A stretch of 64,000 nt of DNA from an uncultured Lachnospiraceae bacterium (GTDB lineage Bacteria > Bacillota > Clostridia > Lachnospirales > Lachnospiraceae). Positions 1-7,760 of this stretch are shown piece by piece (position 1 is the first letter of the stretch; every line of letters begins with the position of its first letter). The stretch lies in contig CAJUHP010000014.1 in the NCBI GenBank assembly GCA_910586125.1, positions 1-64,000 of the forward strand, in the 5' to 3' direction. The notes beneath the pieces are model-generated. The model was not told the origin of the DNA. It was given only the letters and a program-made list of their open reading frames with translations, and ran no database searches. The translations under genes were made by a program, and so were the position numbers.

Positions 1-26
1 AGTTCAGACGTGTGCTCTTCCGATCT
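1..26. other. Illumina adapter remnant at contig end
   Basis: The window opens with the TruSeq read-2 adapter; its last 20 bases are GACGTGTGCTCTTCCGATCT (positions 7-26). This is library-construction sequence and not genome. It marks the left edge as an untrimmed contig end. Genomic sequence starts at about position 27. Confidence 0.95.
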
Positions 27-100
27 CAGTGTGTAGTTTTGAAGGTGCAATCTTCTAAGACCTTCTATACATAAGAAGATAGTGTACAAAAGAGAAAGAT

Positions 101-136
101 CACTCTGGCTGAAATCAGTCAGAGTGTATTTTTATT
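101..136 (+). terminator. Intrinsic terminator of an upstream, missing gene
   Basis: CACTCTG-G-CTGA pairs with TCAG-T-CAGAGTG (101-112 with 115-126, one G-U pair), followed by the T-rich tract TATTTTTATTT. No gene is visible in 27-100, so the gene it ends probably lies beyond the contig edge. The rest of 27-194 is AT-rich and holds no open frame that I can support. Confidence 0.6.
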
Positions 137-194
137 TATAAATAGACGGTTCTAAATAGCGTTAGCAAAGGCATTCTTATGTAAAGATCATTGA

Positions 195-303
195 AAAGAG
201 GGACTGTCGCAAGACTTAGATAAAATACAAAATATGGAAATATCCGTTCATACACCGATATCCTATATTGAATGAAATCTTTGTTTTGCGATAGCCCCTT
301 TTT
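195..303. repeat. 109-bp element with terminal inverted repeats (MITE-like or long terminator)
   Basis: GGGACTGTCGCAAGAC (200-215) is an imperfect inverted copy of GTTTTGCGATAGCCCC (283-298): 13 of 16 positions match, and two of the three mismatches are G-U in RNA. Pairing extends outward through A/T to 195 and 303. The GGGxCTRTCGCAA end resembles terminal repeats of IS1182-like elements, which is an impression from memory. The interior (about 67 bp) is AT-rich and non-coding. It could instead be a long hairpin terminator for the reductase gene on the minus strand, whose stop lies 27 bp away. Confidence 0.45.
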
Positions 304-329
304 AATATATGGCAGTAATAACAGTAAAT

Positions 330-2321
330 TTATAGAGCGGCGAGCGTTTTGGCTACATTATACCCAAATGTTACACAGCGGCTGTGGCTTAAGCAGTTTT
401 CATTGTGCGGATAAGTTCCTGAGAACATGCTTCCCGATACATTTCCGATTGCGTACAAGCCAGGGATGGGCTGAGCGTTTTTATCCAGGACCTCGCTGGA
501 GGGAGTGATCTGCAGCCCGCCGGCCGTGCAGAGTGCTTCCGCCATCTCCTTGGTGGCATAGAACGGAGCCGTGTCGATTTTATGCATCATGGAGCCGGGG
601 AAATGGAAGTCTGTATCCTCTCCGGCATCACACATTTCATTCCAATGTTGGATGGTGGCAGTGAAAGTTTCGGGATCTACCCCCATCTTGACAGCCAGGT
701 CCTCCAGCGTGTCAGCCGTCAGAGCGTTTGGACTCATAGCGGCACCGATCCAGACCTCTTTGGGACCGTAACAACTGGACGAGGGAGTCCAGATTTTATC
801 GACGATCTCCGCGCAGTTGGCATCGACAATATAGTAATCGAAAGCGCCGGGCTGTGACTGAATGGCATTTGCCAGGTGGTTGTAAGCTTCGTATTCGGCG
901 GTAAAGCGCAGCCCCCGCCGATTAACCCGCAGATAAGGCATTAGCTGGGCAGGGTCCAGCATCAGCGGATGCGGATATTCGTCCTCCATAGCGCCGATGG
1001 CTTTTGCCATCTCGTGGCCGTCGCCCGTATTGGTCTTGGTTCCGTTCATCCAGCCGATGAGGGCCAGATCGCGGGGGCGGCAGCACGCGTTCAGTTTATC
1101 CGGATTAAATTCATATCCGCCTGTCGCCAGAACCACGCCTTTGGAAGTCTGGTATTTCACATAACCGTCTTTGGTCTTTGCGACAGCGCCGGTGACTTTT
1201 CCCTCCTCCATCACGAGCTGAACCACCGGTGTGTTGAAGAGAACCTCGGCGCCGGCGTCCGTGATCTGTTTCTGCAGGGTGGCAGCGATGTCCTCCACGC
1301 CCAGAGGGATATTGATGGAGGTGTTCCAGCTTCGGCTGAGGCTCAGCTCATCGTAGGCCGCGTTAAAATCGGGGAAATCGCCGGCGTTGAACGTCAGATA
1401 ATACTCTTCATCCGGGAGCGCCAGCTTGTCGAAAAACCAATCGACTGCCTCGTCGCAGGTATCGATCCATTTTTGATAGATCGCTTGTTCTCCCCGGTAA
1501 GCGCAGTTTACCATAGCATCGTCCAGCCACTGTTTTGTGTCAAATTGCACGCCGAATTTTTGGTGGATGCGGTCATGAAAGGCGCCCATGGTGGGACTGC
1601 GCCAGGTGGGACTGCTTCCCTTTTCCAGAGCAACAACCTGTAATCCCTGCTCGGCGCAGGCCAGAGCGGCCGCCATTCCTGCCGGTCCCTGGCCGCATAC
1701 CAGCACATCGACAGAGATGGTTTCTTTGATCTCGGAAGCGGCAATCGGCTCCGCTACAAATGCGATATCGCCTTTATTGGTGGCGGCGTTTACGGCGCTT
1801 AGATCTTCGCAGGACGGATAGGCAGCCGTTTGATTGCCATCCTCTGGATTGCCGCCGGAAGAAGGATCGGAGGCTTCGGTCTCGTTGGTAAGCCCAAGCG
1901 CCTGTTGGATGCATTGTGCGGCGGCTTCGCGGACCGCGTCCGAAGTGTAAGTGGCTGTGGCGATGGTATCAATTTCAGCGCTCTGTGCTGTCATCAAGGC
2001 AGACTGGAAATCGGAGGCGGACTGGATTGCCAGATCCAATGTTTCATTGGATGTGTCTACCGTCACTTCGGTGATTGCTGTTTCGCTGAATGTCATCGTT
2101 ACCGTTACAGTTCCCAGACCGGTGGCAGTTCCGGTGTACGTGCCGGGAATGTAGACGGCTTTTTCCTCGGACGTGCTGCTTTCTCTGGTGTCGTTTGCCA
2201 GGGAAGTTCCTGCGCCGGCCGGGCTGCTGCATCCGCCCAAGAATCCCGCCGCCGCGGCGCCGGCCAGCCCAGCCAGGGAGCCGTGCAGAAACTCTCTTCG
2301 CGAAAGAGTTTTTTTGCTCAT
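330..2321 (-). CDS. Tat-exported FMN-binding/FAD-dependent fumarate reductase-type flavoprotein
   Basis: Predicted extracytoplasmic flavoprotein of the fumarate/urocanate reductase family, 663 aa. The ATG at 2321 is chosen because AAAGGAGG lies just upstream; further upstream extension is not supported. The N-terminus has a twin-arginine signal (SRREFLHG) and a lipobox-like LGGC, so it is probably a membrane-anchored lipoprotein. Next comes an FMN_bind domain (about residues 55-135) ending in IDTIATATYTS, where the usual SGAT flavinylation motif reads ATAT; the acceptor Thr is kept. The FAD domain starts near residue 205 with VCGQGPAGMAAA, and the C-terminus has the family's SRCVTFGYN block. 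It probably passes electrons from a membrane flavin chain to an unknown small organic acceptor. It is divergent from the LysR gene at 2484, its likely regulator. Confidence 0.85.
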   Translation of the reverse strand: MSKKTLSRREFLHGSLAGLAGAAAAGFLGGCSSPAGAGTSLANDTRESSTSEEKAVYIPGTYTGTATGLGTVTVTMTFSETAITEVTVDTSNETLDLAIQSASDFQSALMTAQSAEIDTIATATYTSDAVREAAAQCIQQALGLTNETEASDPSSGGNPEDGNQTAAYPSCEDLSAVNAATNKGDIAFVAEPIAASEIKETISVDVLVCGQGPAGMAAALACAEQGLQVVALEKGSSPTWRSPTMGAFHDRIHQKFGVQFDTKQWLDDAMVNCAYRGEQAIYQKWIDTCDEAVDWFFDKLALPDEEYYLTFNAGDFPDFNAAYDELSLSRSWNTSINIPLGVEDIAATLQKQITDAGAEVLFNTPVVQLVMEEGKVTGAVAKTKDGYVKYQTSKGVVLATGGYEFNPDKLNACCRPRDLALIGWMNGTKTNTGDGHEMAKAIGAMEDEYPHPLMLDPAQLMPYLRVNRRGLRFTAEYEAYNHLANAIQSQPGAFDYYIVDANCAEIVDKIWTPSSSCYGPKEVWIGAAMSPNALTADTLEDLAVKMGVDPETFTATIQHWNEMCDAGEDTDFHFPGSMMHKIDTAPFYATKEMAEALCTAGGLQITPSSEVLDKNAQPIPGLYAIGNVSGSMFSGTYPHNENCLSHSRCVTFGYNVAKTLAAL

Positions 2322-2483
2322 AAGTAGTATCCTCCTTTTTTGTTTGACGGTTATTTCCGACAAACTTATTAAATCATAAATCATCTGGAAAAAGAAGAAA
2401 AAAAATAGTATTATTGATAACAGAAACGTATGAATAGGCCGGATCGGCTGTCCGGTGAAACGAGAGTATATGGGGAGGAGACA

Positions 2484-3347
2484 ATGAATACACAGCAATT
2501 GGAATGCTTTATTCAGGTTGCGGAAAATCTGAATTTTGCCAGGGCCGCCAGAAATCTGCACATTACGCAGCCGGCCGTATCCAGGCAGATCCATGCGCTG
2601 GAAAGCGAACTGGGGGCCAGGCTGTTTGACCGCACGACCAGAACAGTCTCTCTGACTCCGATTGGAAACAGTTTTTTGGCGGATGCCGGGGATATTTTAA
2701 ATAGGATGAAGTATGCCGCGGTAAAAGTACAGCACAATTACAGAGAAAGCGTTCCTATTTTGTCTATCGGGTGTTATGACGCGGTGGATTTGACGGTTCT
2801 GCCGATTCTCTTTGGAAAACTGCGGGAAATAGTACCCGATATCCGTCCGGATGTACACATCGTTCCGCATAAATACATTCTGGACCGTCTCATGGAGGGA
2901 AACCTGGATATGATGCTGGGCTTTGAAGAGGGGATGCCTGTGTGCGGCGGGATCGGCTATCGAGAGCTGGTGCAGCTAAAGTGCTGCTGTGTGGTGCCCA
3001 TGGATCACCGTTTTGCCCGGAAAAAAGAGATCATGGAGGAAGAACTTTTGAAAGAAACGATAGTGATCTGCGATTCTCTTGCGGTTCCGGAGCGTGTATC
3101 CAAGGTGCAGAACCGGCTGCGCCCCTTTTTTGCGCCTCCGTCTGTCTGCTACTGCGACCGGGTGCAGATCGCCATTGCTCTGGTCAAGTCCGGGTTTGGA
3201 TTTGCCGTCCTGCCAGAATTAAAAGGAAATCCCGATCCAGTTATGGCAAGCATTCCGATTGCGGGAACCGAGTCCAGCTCCTATGGATTATTGTATCGCC
3301 TGCCGGCAGAAAATGCGGTCTTTCGGAAATTTTTGGCGGCGCTGTAA
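2484..3347 (+). CDS. LysR-family transcriptional regulator
   Basis: 287 aa. The ATG at 2484 follows GGGGAGGAG; an in-frame ATG at 2430 has no ribosome site and lacks homology in its extra 18 residues. The N-terminal winged helix is typical (NTQQLECFIQVAENLNFARA, then ITQPAVSRQIHALE and LFDRTTRTVSLTPIG). The remainder is the two-lobed effector-binding domain, with an NLDMMLGFEEG segment and the usual late block SGFGFAVLPE. LysR genes are normally divergent from their target, so the flavin reductase on the other strand is the likely target. The 162-bp gap between them is AT-rich and should hold both promoters. The ligand cannot be read from the sequence. Confidence 0.9.
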   Translation: MNTQQLECFIQVAENLNFARAARNLHITQPAVSRQIHALESELGARLFDRTTRTVSLTPIGNSFLADAGDILNRMKYAAVKVQHNYRESVPILSIGCYDAVDLTVLPILFGKLREIVPDIRPDVHIVPHKYILDRLMEGNLDMMLGFEEGMPVCGGIGYRELVQLKCCCVVPMDHRFARKKEIMEEELLKETIVICDSLAVPERVSKVQNRLRPFFAPPSVCYCDRVQIAIALVKSGFGFAVLPELKGNPDPVMASIPIAGTESSSYGLLYRLPAENAVFRKFLAAL

Positions 3348-3377
3348 ATGGTTTTGGGAAAAGTTATGGATGGAAAT

Positions 3378-3411
3378 GAATAAATATACGAAGTTTTATG
3401 CATATTTATTC
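3378..3411. promoter_or_regulatory. 10-bp inverted repeat, ArgR-box-like operator
   Basis: GAATAAATAT (3378-3387) is perfectly repeated in inverted form as ATATTTATTC (3402-3411), with 14 bp between. Each arm, with its flanks (ATGAATAAATATAC), resembles a Gram-positive ARG box. The right arm touches the -35 element at 3412. Inference: arginine-responsive ArgR/AhrC control of the ABC importer downstream. Confidence 0.45.
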
Positions 3412-3440
3412 TTGCACAAAAAGAGGTTCCATGTTATAGT
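3412..3440 (+). promoter_or_regulatory. SigmaA-type promoter of the amino-acid ABC operon
   Basis: TTGCAC (3412-3417), a 17-bp spacer and TATAGT (3435-3440). It lies about 95 bp before the binding-protein start. The short leader contains a GGCG/CGCC hairpin followed by six T at 3472-3490, possibly a weak attenuator. Confidence 0.6.
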
Positions 3441-3535
3441 AGGTATCGTTGCAAAAGATTCTGGATTCCGGCGGAGGCTGCGCCTTTTTTACTCCGACCG
3501 GACAGATCAGGAAAGACAGAATGGGAGGAAACATT

Positions 3536-4474
3536 ATGAAAAAATTAGCGGCAGTATGTATGACGGCGGCTCTGGCCCTGACGCTTTTTGCCGGCTGCGG
3601 CGGTGACGGCGGCAAAGAGACAAAGACGGCAGGCGCTGAGACAACCGCAGCCACGCAGGCATCAGGCGGGGAGACGACCGCGGCCGCACAGGCGTCGGAC
3701 GGCGGCGCGGCTGTGAAAGTGATAGAGATCGATCTGACGGACGAGCTGTATGCGTTCGGCGTGGACAAAGACCAGCCGGAGCTGCTGGAGCAGATCAATA
3801 CGTTTGTCGCGCAGATCAAGTCGGACGGAACGCTGGATGCGATCTGTGAGAAATATTTCGGCGGCGGCCAGCCGGAGGCGGTACAGTCCGCAGCGCTCGA
3901 CGAGTCCAAGGATCAGCTCGTGGTAGCCACCAACGCTTCGTTTGAGCCCTTTGAGTATATGGACGGCGACAGCTATTACGGCATTGATATGGAGATTGCC
4001 TCGCTGCTTGCAAAAAGTCTCGGCAAGGAACTGGTCATTCAGAACATGGATTTCGATGCGGTCTGCCTGTCCGTAGGCAATCATCAGTGCGACGTAGCTA
4101 TGGCCGGTCTGACCGTGAACGCGGAGAGAGAAGAATATGTGACGTTCTCGGATTCCTATTATGCGGCTTCCCAGAGACTGGTGGTCAAGGGCGATAACAC
4201 GGCGTTTGACGGCTGCGCCGACAAGGAGGCTGTGGAGGCGCTGCTGAGCCAGCTAACAGATTCCGATAAGATCGGCGTGCAGGGCGGCACGACAGGCCAG
4301 TTCTATGTGGAGGGCAGCGAGGAGTGGGAATTCCCCGGTCTTCCGGCTCAGTGTGTGCCCTACAAAAACGGCTCCCTGGCCGTTCAGGACCTGATCAACG
4401 GCAATATTCAGTATGTCATCATTGATGCGGCTCCGGCGAGCTGCATTGTGGATGCCATCAACCAGATGCAGTAA
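3536..4474 (+). CDS. Amino-acid ABC transporter substrate-binding lipoprotein, circularly permuted SBP_bac_3 fold
   Basis: 312-aa lipoprotein. Start ATG 3536 follows GGGAGG at 3523; lipobox LFAGC puts the lipidated Cys at residue 21, followed by a Thr/Ala-rich linker. Residues about 66-110 (YAFGVDKDQPELLEQ, then SDGTLDAICEKYFGGG) match what is normally the C-terminal end of family-3 binding proteins. Only after this does the normal N-terminal strand begin (LVVATNASFEPFEY, about 128-141), and the protein ends at IIDAAPASCIVDAINQMQ, just where the moved segment would usually follow. This reads as a circular permutation. The context (permease and ATPase directly downstream) makes it the ligand receptor of a polar amino-acid importer, perhaps arginine given the upstream boxes. 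Confidence 0.88.
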   Translation: MKKLAAVCMTAALALTLFAGCGGDGGKETKTAGAETTAATQASGGETTAAAQASDGGAAVKVIEIDLTDELYAFGVDKDQPELLEQINTFVAQIKSDGTLDAICEKYFGGGQPEAVQSAALDESKDQLVVATNASFEPFEYMDGDSYYGIDMEIASLLAKSLGKELVIQNMDFDAVCLSVGNHQCDVAMAGLTVNAEREEYVTFSDSYYAASQRLVVKGDNTAFDGCADKEAVEALLSQLTDSDKIGVQGGTTGQFYVEGSEEWEFPGLPAQCVPYKNGSLAVQDLINGNIQYVIIDAAPASCIVDAINQMQ

Positions 4475-4476
4475 CG

Positions 4477-5214
4477 ATGAATGGCGGCGGATGGATTGAA
4501 TTTTTTGCCGGATTCGGCAAAAAATGGGATAAATTTGTAGATGTGTTTCTGCAGCGGGGCGGCTATGTAAAGGTTCTGGAGGGACTTCAGAATACCTTGC
4601 TGATCGCCGTCTGCGGCCTGTTGATCGGCATCGCCATCGGTACCCTGATTGCCACGGTGCGGGTGGTGCCAAAATATAAGCGGCTTCCCAGAGTCTTAAA
4701 CGGGATCTGCAGCTTTTACGTCGGACTGTTCCGCGGAACGCCCATGGTGGTTCAGCTTTTGGTCTCCTACTATGTGCTTCTGCCGCTCTTTGGCGTGCGC
4801 ATGACCGGCGTTCAGGTTTCCGTGATGGTATTCGGCTTGAACAGCGGAGCCTATATTTCGGAGATCATGCGCAGCGGAATTCAGTCGGTGGACCCCGGCC
4901 AGTTGGAGGCGGGCCGCGCCGTGGGCCTGGGGTTTGCCCCGGCCATGTTAAAGATTGTGATTCCCCAGGCGGTGAAGAATATCCTGCCGACTTTGGGCAA
5001 CGAATTCATTGCCCTGATCAAAGAGACCTCCGTCGTCAGTTTTGTGGGAGCCGCCGATCTGTATGTGGCGTTCAGTTATATCGGCAGCAACAGTTATGAG
5101 TTCATGGTGCCTTACCTGGTCATGGCGGCTATCTATATCGTTCTGGTCATGCTGATTTCCATGCTGATCAAGATCATGGAAAGGAGCCTGAAAAAAAGTG
5201 ATAGACGTAACTAA
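4477..5214 (+). CDS. Amino-acid ABC transporter permease
   Basis: 245-aa inner-membrane permease of the HisM/GlnP type. It starts two bases after the binding-protein stop, so translation is probably coupled. About five membrane segments can be seen, the first around TLLIAVCGLLIGIAIGTLIA. The conserved cytoplasmic EAA loop, which docks with the ATPase, is present as QLEAGRAVGLGFAPAMLKIV followed by IPQAV. The C-terminus overlaps the start of the ATPase gene by 17 bp. The first 20 residues are not typical of the family; a later start is possible but no better ribosome site was found. Confidence 0.9.
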   Translation: MNGGGWIEFFAGFGKKWDKFVDVFLQRGGYVKVLEGLQNTLLIAVCGLLIGIAIGTLIATVRVVPKYKRLPRVLNGICSFYVGLFRGTPMVVQLLVSYYVLLPLFGVRMTGVQVSVMVFGLNSGAYISEIMRSGIQSVDPGQLEAGRAVGLGFAPAMLKIVIPQAVKNILPTLGNEFIALIKETSVVSFVGAADLYVAFSYIGSNSYEFMVPYLVMAAIYIVLVMLISMLIKIMERSLKKSDRRN

Positions 5215-6028
5215 TCTCAAGAAGAGTTTTCACGGCGTGGACGTCCTAAAGGGCATCGACGTCACGATTGAAAAAGGGGATATCGTTGTGGTCATTGGTC
5301 CGTCAGGCTCCGGCAAAAGCACGTTTCTGCGCTGCCTGAACTGTATGGAGGACCCAACCAGCGGCAGTATTGTCTTTAACGGCGTAGACATCGCGGATCT
5401 GAAGGTGGATATCAACGTACACCGCCGTCATATGGGAATGGTGTTTCAGCATTTTAACCTGTTCAACAACAAGACGGTGATCGAGAACATTATGCTGGCT
5501 CCGGTGTATGTCCGGTGCCAGGAGTTAAACAGACAGCGCCGCCGCAATCTCCTGACAAAAGTCACGAACCTCTTTGCCAAGCCGGAAAGACGAGGAGAGC
5601 CGGATAAGGAAACCATCCGTGCGGCAAAAATTCGGGAGGAGGCCCGCGCGCAGGCGATGGATCTGCTAAAACGGATTGGCCTGGAGGACAAGGCCAACGC
5701 CTATCCCTCCACATTGTCCGGCGGCCAGAAACAGCGCGTGGCGATTGTCCGGGCCCTGGCGATGAATCCCGATGTGATTCTCTTTGACGAGCCCACGAGC
5801 GCGCTGGACCCGGAGATGGTCGGCGAGGTGCTGGATTTGATGAAAGCTCTGGCGGGAGAGGGTATGACTATGGTGATCGTCACACACGAGATGGGATTTG
5901 CCAGAGAGGTGGCCAATCGGGTTCTGTTTATGGATGACGGGCGCATTCTGGAGAGCGCGCCGCCGGACGAGTTTTTTGCGAATCCAAAACATGAGCGAAC
6001 CAGGGAATTTTTATCGAAAGTGTTATAA
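5198..6028 (+). CDS. Amino-acid ABC transporter ATP-binding protein
   Basis: 276-aa ATPase driving the importer. GTG start at 5198 with AAGGAG ten bases before it; the gene overlaps the permease end. Walker A is GPSGSGKST, the Q-loop MVFQHFNLF, the signature LSGGQKQR, Walker B VILFDEPTSALDP and the switch His in VTHEMG. It is about 35 residues longer than the usual 240-aa GlnQ/HisP proteins: the extra part is a basic, charged insert (about residues 108-150, around RQRRRNLLTKVTNLFAKPER) in the helical subdomain between Q-loop and signature. The insert's role is unknown. A strong terminator closes the operon at 6035. Confidence 0.93.
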   Translation: MIDVTNLKKSFHGVDVLKGIDVTIEKGDIVVVIGPSGSGKSTFLRCLNCMEDPTSGSIVFNGVDIADLKVDINVHRRHMGMVFQHFNLFNNKTVIENIMLAPVYVRCQELNRQRRRNLLTKVTNLFAKPERRGEPDKETIRAAKIREEARAQAMDLLKRIGLEDKANAYPSTLSGGQKQRVAIVRALAMNPDVILFDEPTSALDPEMVGEVLDLMKALAGEGMTMVIVTHEMGFAREVANRVLFMDDGRILESAPPDEFFANPKHERTREFLSKVL

Positions 6029-6034
6029 AGATAC

Positions 6035-6070
6035 ACAAACGCCGCGCGAAAAACCGTGCGGCGTTTGTTC
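6035..6070 (+). terminator. Terminator of the amino-acid ABC operon
   Basis: ACAAACGCCGC (6035-6045) pairs perfectly with GCGGCGTTTGT (6058-6068), and three inner pairs extend the stem. The T tract after it is short. Seven bases separate it from the ATPase stop. Confidence 0.75.
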
Positions 6071-6141
6071 TGTTCCGGTATGATCGCAGGCCGGCAGTCA
6101 GACAGTCGTCCCGGCATTTTGCAAGGAGGAAGAAAAACCGA

Positions 6142-6170
6142 TTGTGTTTGCCGCCATAGAGGTGTATAAT
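6142..6170 (+). promoter_or_regulatory. Promoter upstream of hisH
   Basis: TTGTGT (6142-6147), a 17-bp spacer and a perfect TATAAT (6165-6170). It lies 58 bp upstream of the hisH start. Confidence 0.6.
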
Positions 6171-6228
6171 AGAAACAATAACGGTATTTTTTGAGCGAAG
6201 GATATTTTTAGAGAGCAAGAGGGGAACG

Positions 6229-6834
6229 ATGATAGCGATACTGGATTACGACGCAGGCAATTTAAAGAGCGTGGAGAAAGCCTTGGATTTTCTGGGGGAG
6301 GAGTGTGTTGTAACCCGCGACGAATCCGTGATTCTGGGGGCGGATAGAGTCATTCTTCCCGGAGTGGGAGCCTTTGGTGAAGCCATGGAGCGTCTGCGGG
6401 AGTACAGGCTGGAGGAGACGATTCATCGTGTGGCGGCGCAGGGCACCCCTTTTTTGGGCATCTGTCTGGGGCTGCAGCTTCTGTTTGAGAGCAGCGAGGA
6501 ATGTCCCGGCGCTAAAGGGCTTGGTCTTTTAAAGGGGCGGATACGGAGAATCCCGGCGGGAGCAGACAGGAAGGTTCCCCACATGGGATGGAATTCTCTG
6601 AAGATCTGTCCGGGGAGCCGGCTGTTTCATGGGATAGAGGATGGGGCGTATGTGTATTTTGTCCACTCCTATTATCTGGAGGCTGCGCAGGAGGCGGTCG
6701 TGGCCGCCACGACAGAATACGGCGCGCATATTCACGCGGCGGTGGAAGCGGGGAATGTGTTTGCCTGTCAGTTTCACCCGGAGAAGAGCGGGGCGGTGGG
6801 GCTGCAGATTCTGAAGAATTTTGCCGCATTATAA
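6229..6834 (+). CDS. hisH: Imidazole glycerol phosphate synthase, glutamine amidotransferase subunit
   Basis: HisH, 201 aa, the usual size. It hydrolyses glutamine and channels ammonia to HisF, which forms imidazole glycerol phosphate and AICAR in histidine biosynthesis. The class-I glutaminase triad is visible: nucleophile Cys79 in GICLGLQLLFESSE and the C-terminal His-Glu in QFHPEKSG. The N-terminal IAILDYDAGNLKSVEKAL is diagnostic of HisH. The start follows a purine-rich AGAGGGG. The partner hisF lies 162 bp downstream with its own likely promoter, and no other his gene is nearby, so the pathway genes are scattered or elsewhere. Confidence 0.96.
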   Translation: MIAILDYDAGNLKSVEKALDFLGEECVVTRDESVILGADRVILPGVGAFGEAMERLREYRLEETIHRVAAQGTPFLGICLGLQLLFESSEECPGAKGLGLLKGRIRRIPAGADRKVPHMGWNSLKICPGSRLFHGIEDGAYVYFVHSYYLEAAQEAVVAATTEYGAHIHAAVEAGNVFACQFHPEKSGAVGLQILKNFAAL

Positions 6835-6920
6835 AGGATGGCTGTCATTGGAGGCGGCGCTTCGCACTGGCTGTGCGGTGAAAGTTAAGAAAAACTTTTG
6901 TAGTATTTTCACGTTTCTGT

Positions 6921-6929
6921 TGGTATGAT
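6921..6929 (+). promoter_or_regulatory. Extended -10 promoter upstream of hisF
   Basis: TGGTATGAT (6921-6929) forms an extended -10 (TGnTATGAT), 68 bp before the hisF start. No good -35 is present at 17 bp, as is common for extended -10 promoters. Confidence 0.45.
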
Positions 6930-6996
6930 AGTAGAAGATGTGAAAAATACCAGACAGAGCCGGAGGCCGTCCGTCGAGCTTGGAAAAGAGGAGAGA

Positions 6997-7758
6997 ATGC
7001 ATACAAAACGGATCATTCCCTGTCTGGACGTCAAGGAAGGGCGGGTGGTAAAGGGAGTTAATTTTGTCAATCTGCGGGATGCTGGGGACCCGGTAGAGAT
7101 TGCGGCAGCTTATGACAAGGCCGGCGCGGATGAACTGGTTTTTCTGGATATCACCGCCTCCAGCGATCAGCGGGCGACGGTGACGGATATGGTGCGCCGG
7201 GTGGCGGAAACGGTATTTATTCCGTTTACCGTGGGCGGCGGGATCCGCACAGTGGAGGATTTTCGGGTTCTGCTTCGGGAAGGGGCCGATAAGATCTCGA
7301 TTAATTCGTCGGCCATCGCTTCGCCGCGCCTGATCTGCGATGCGGCGAATAAATTCGGCAGTCAGTGCGTGGTGGTGGCCGTTGATGCCAGACGCCGCCC
7401 GGACGGGAGCGGCTGGAATGTCTTTACGCACGGCGGCCGCCGGGACACGGGGTTGGATGCGGTCTGGTGGGTGGAGGAGGCGGCCAAACTGGGAGCGGGA
7501 GAGATTCTTCTGACCAGCATGGACTGCGACGGCACAAAGGCCGGATATGACACGGAGCTGACCCGTCTGGCGGCAGAGTGCGTGTCTGTCCCGGTCATCG
7601 CCTCCGGCGGCGCGGGAACGAAGGAACATTTCTATGACGCGCTCACGGAGGGAAAGGCGGATGCCGCTCTGGCGGCTTCGCTGTTTCACTATAAGGAACT
7701 GGAGATCATGGATGTAAAGCGCTATCTGGCAGACAGAGGCGTATCAGTGAGGATTTGA
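6997..7758 (+). CDS. hisF: Imidazole glycerol phosphate synthase, cyclase subunit
   Basis: HisF, 253 aa, a (beta/alpha)8 barrel that closes the imidazole ring using ammonia from HisH. ATG 6997 follows AAGAGGAGAG; an in-frame upstream start at 6925 adds 24 residues with no family match and overlaps the promoter. The catalytic acid-base Asp11 is in RIIPCLDVKEGRVVKG, and the second Asp is in VVAVDARR (about residue 130). Phosphate-binding segments VGGGIRT and ASGGAGT are intact. It runs straight into ung: the TGA stop is two bases from the ung ATG, so the two are co-transcribed. Confidence 0.96.
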   Translation: MHTKRIIPCLDVKEGRVVKGVNFVNLRDAGDPVEIAAAYDKAGADELVFLDITASSDQRATVTDMVRRVAETVFIPFTVGGGIRTVEDFRVLLREGADKISINSSAIASPRLICDAANKFGSQCVVVAVDARRRPDGSGWNVFTHGGRRDTGLDAVWWVEEAAKLGAGEILLTSMDCDGTKAGYDTELTRLAAECVSVPVIASGGAGTKEHFYDALTEGKADAALAASLFHYKELEIMDVKRYLADRGVSVRI

Positions 7759-7760
7759 AA

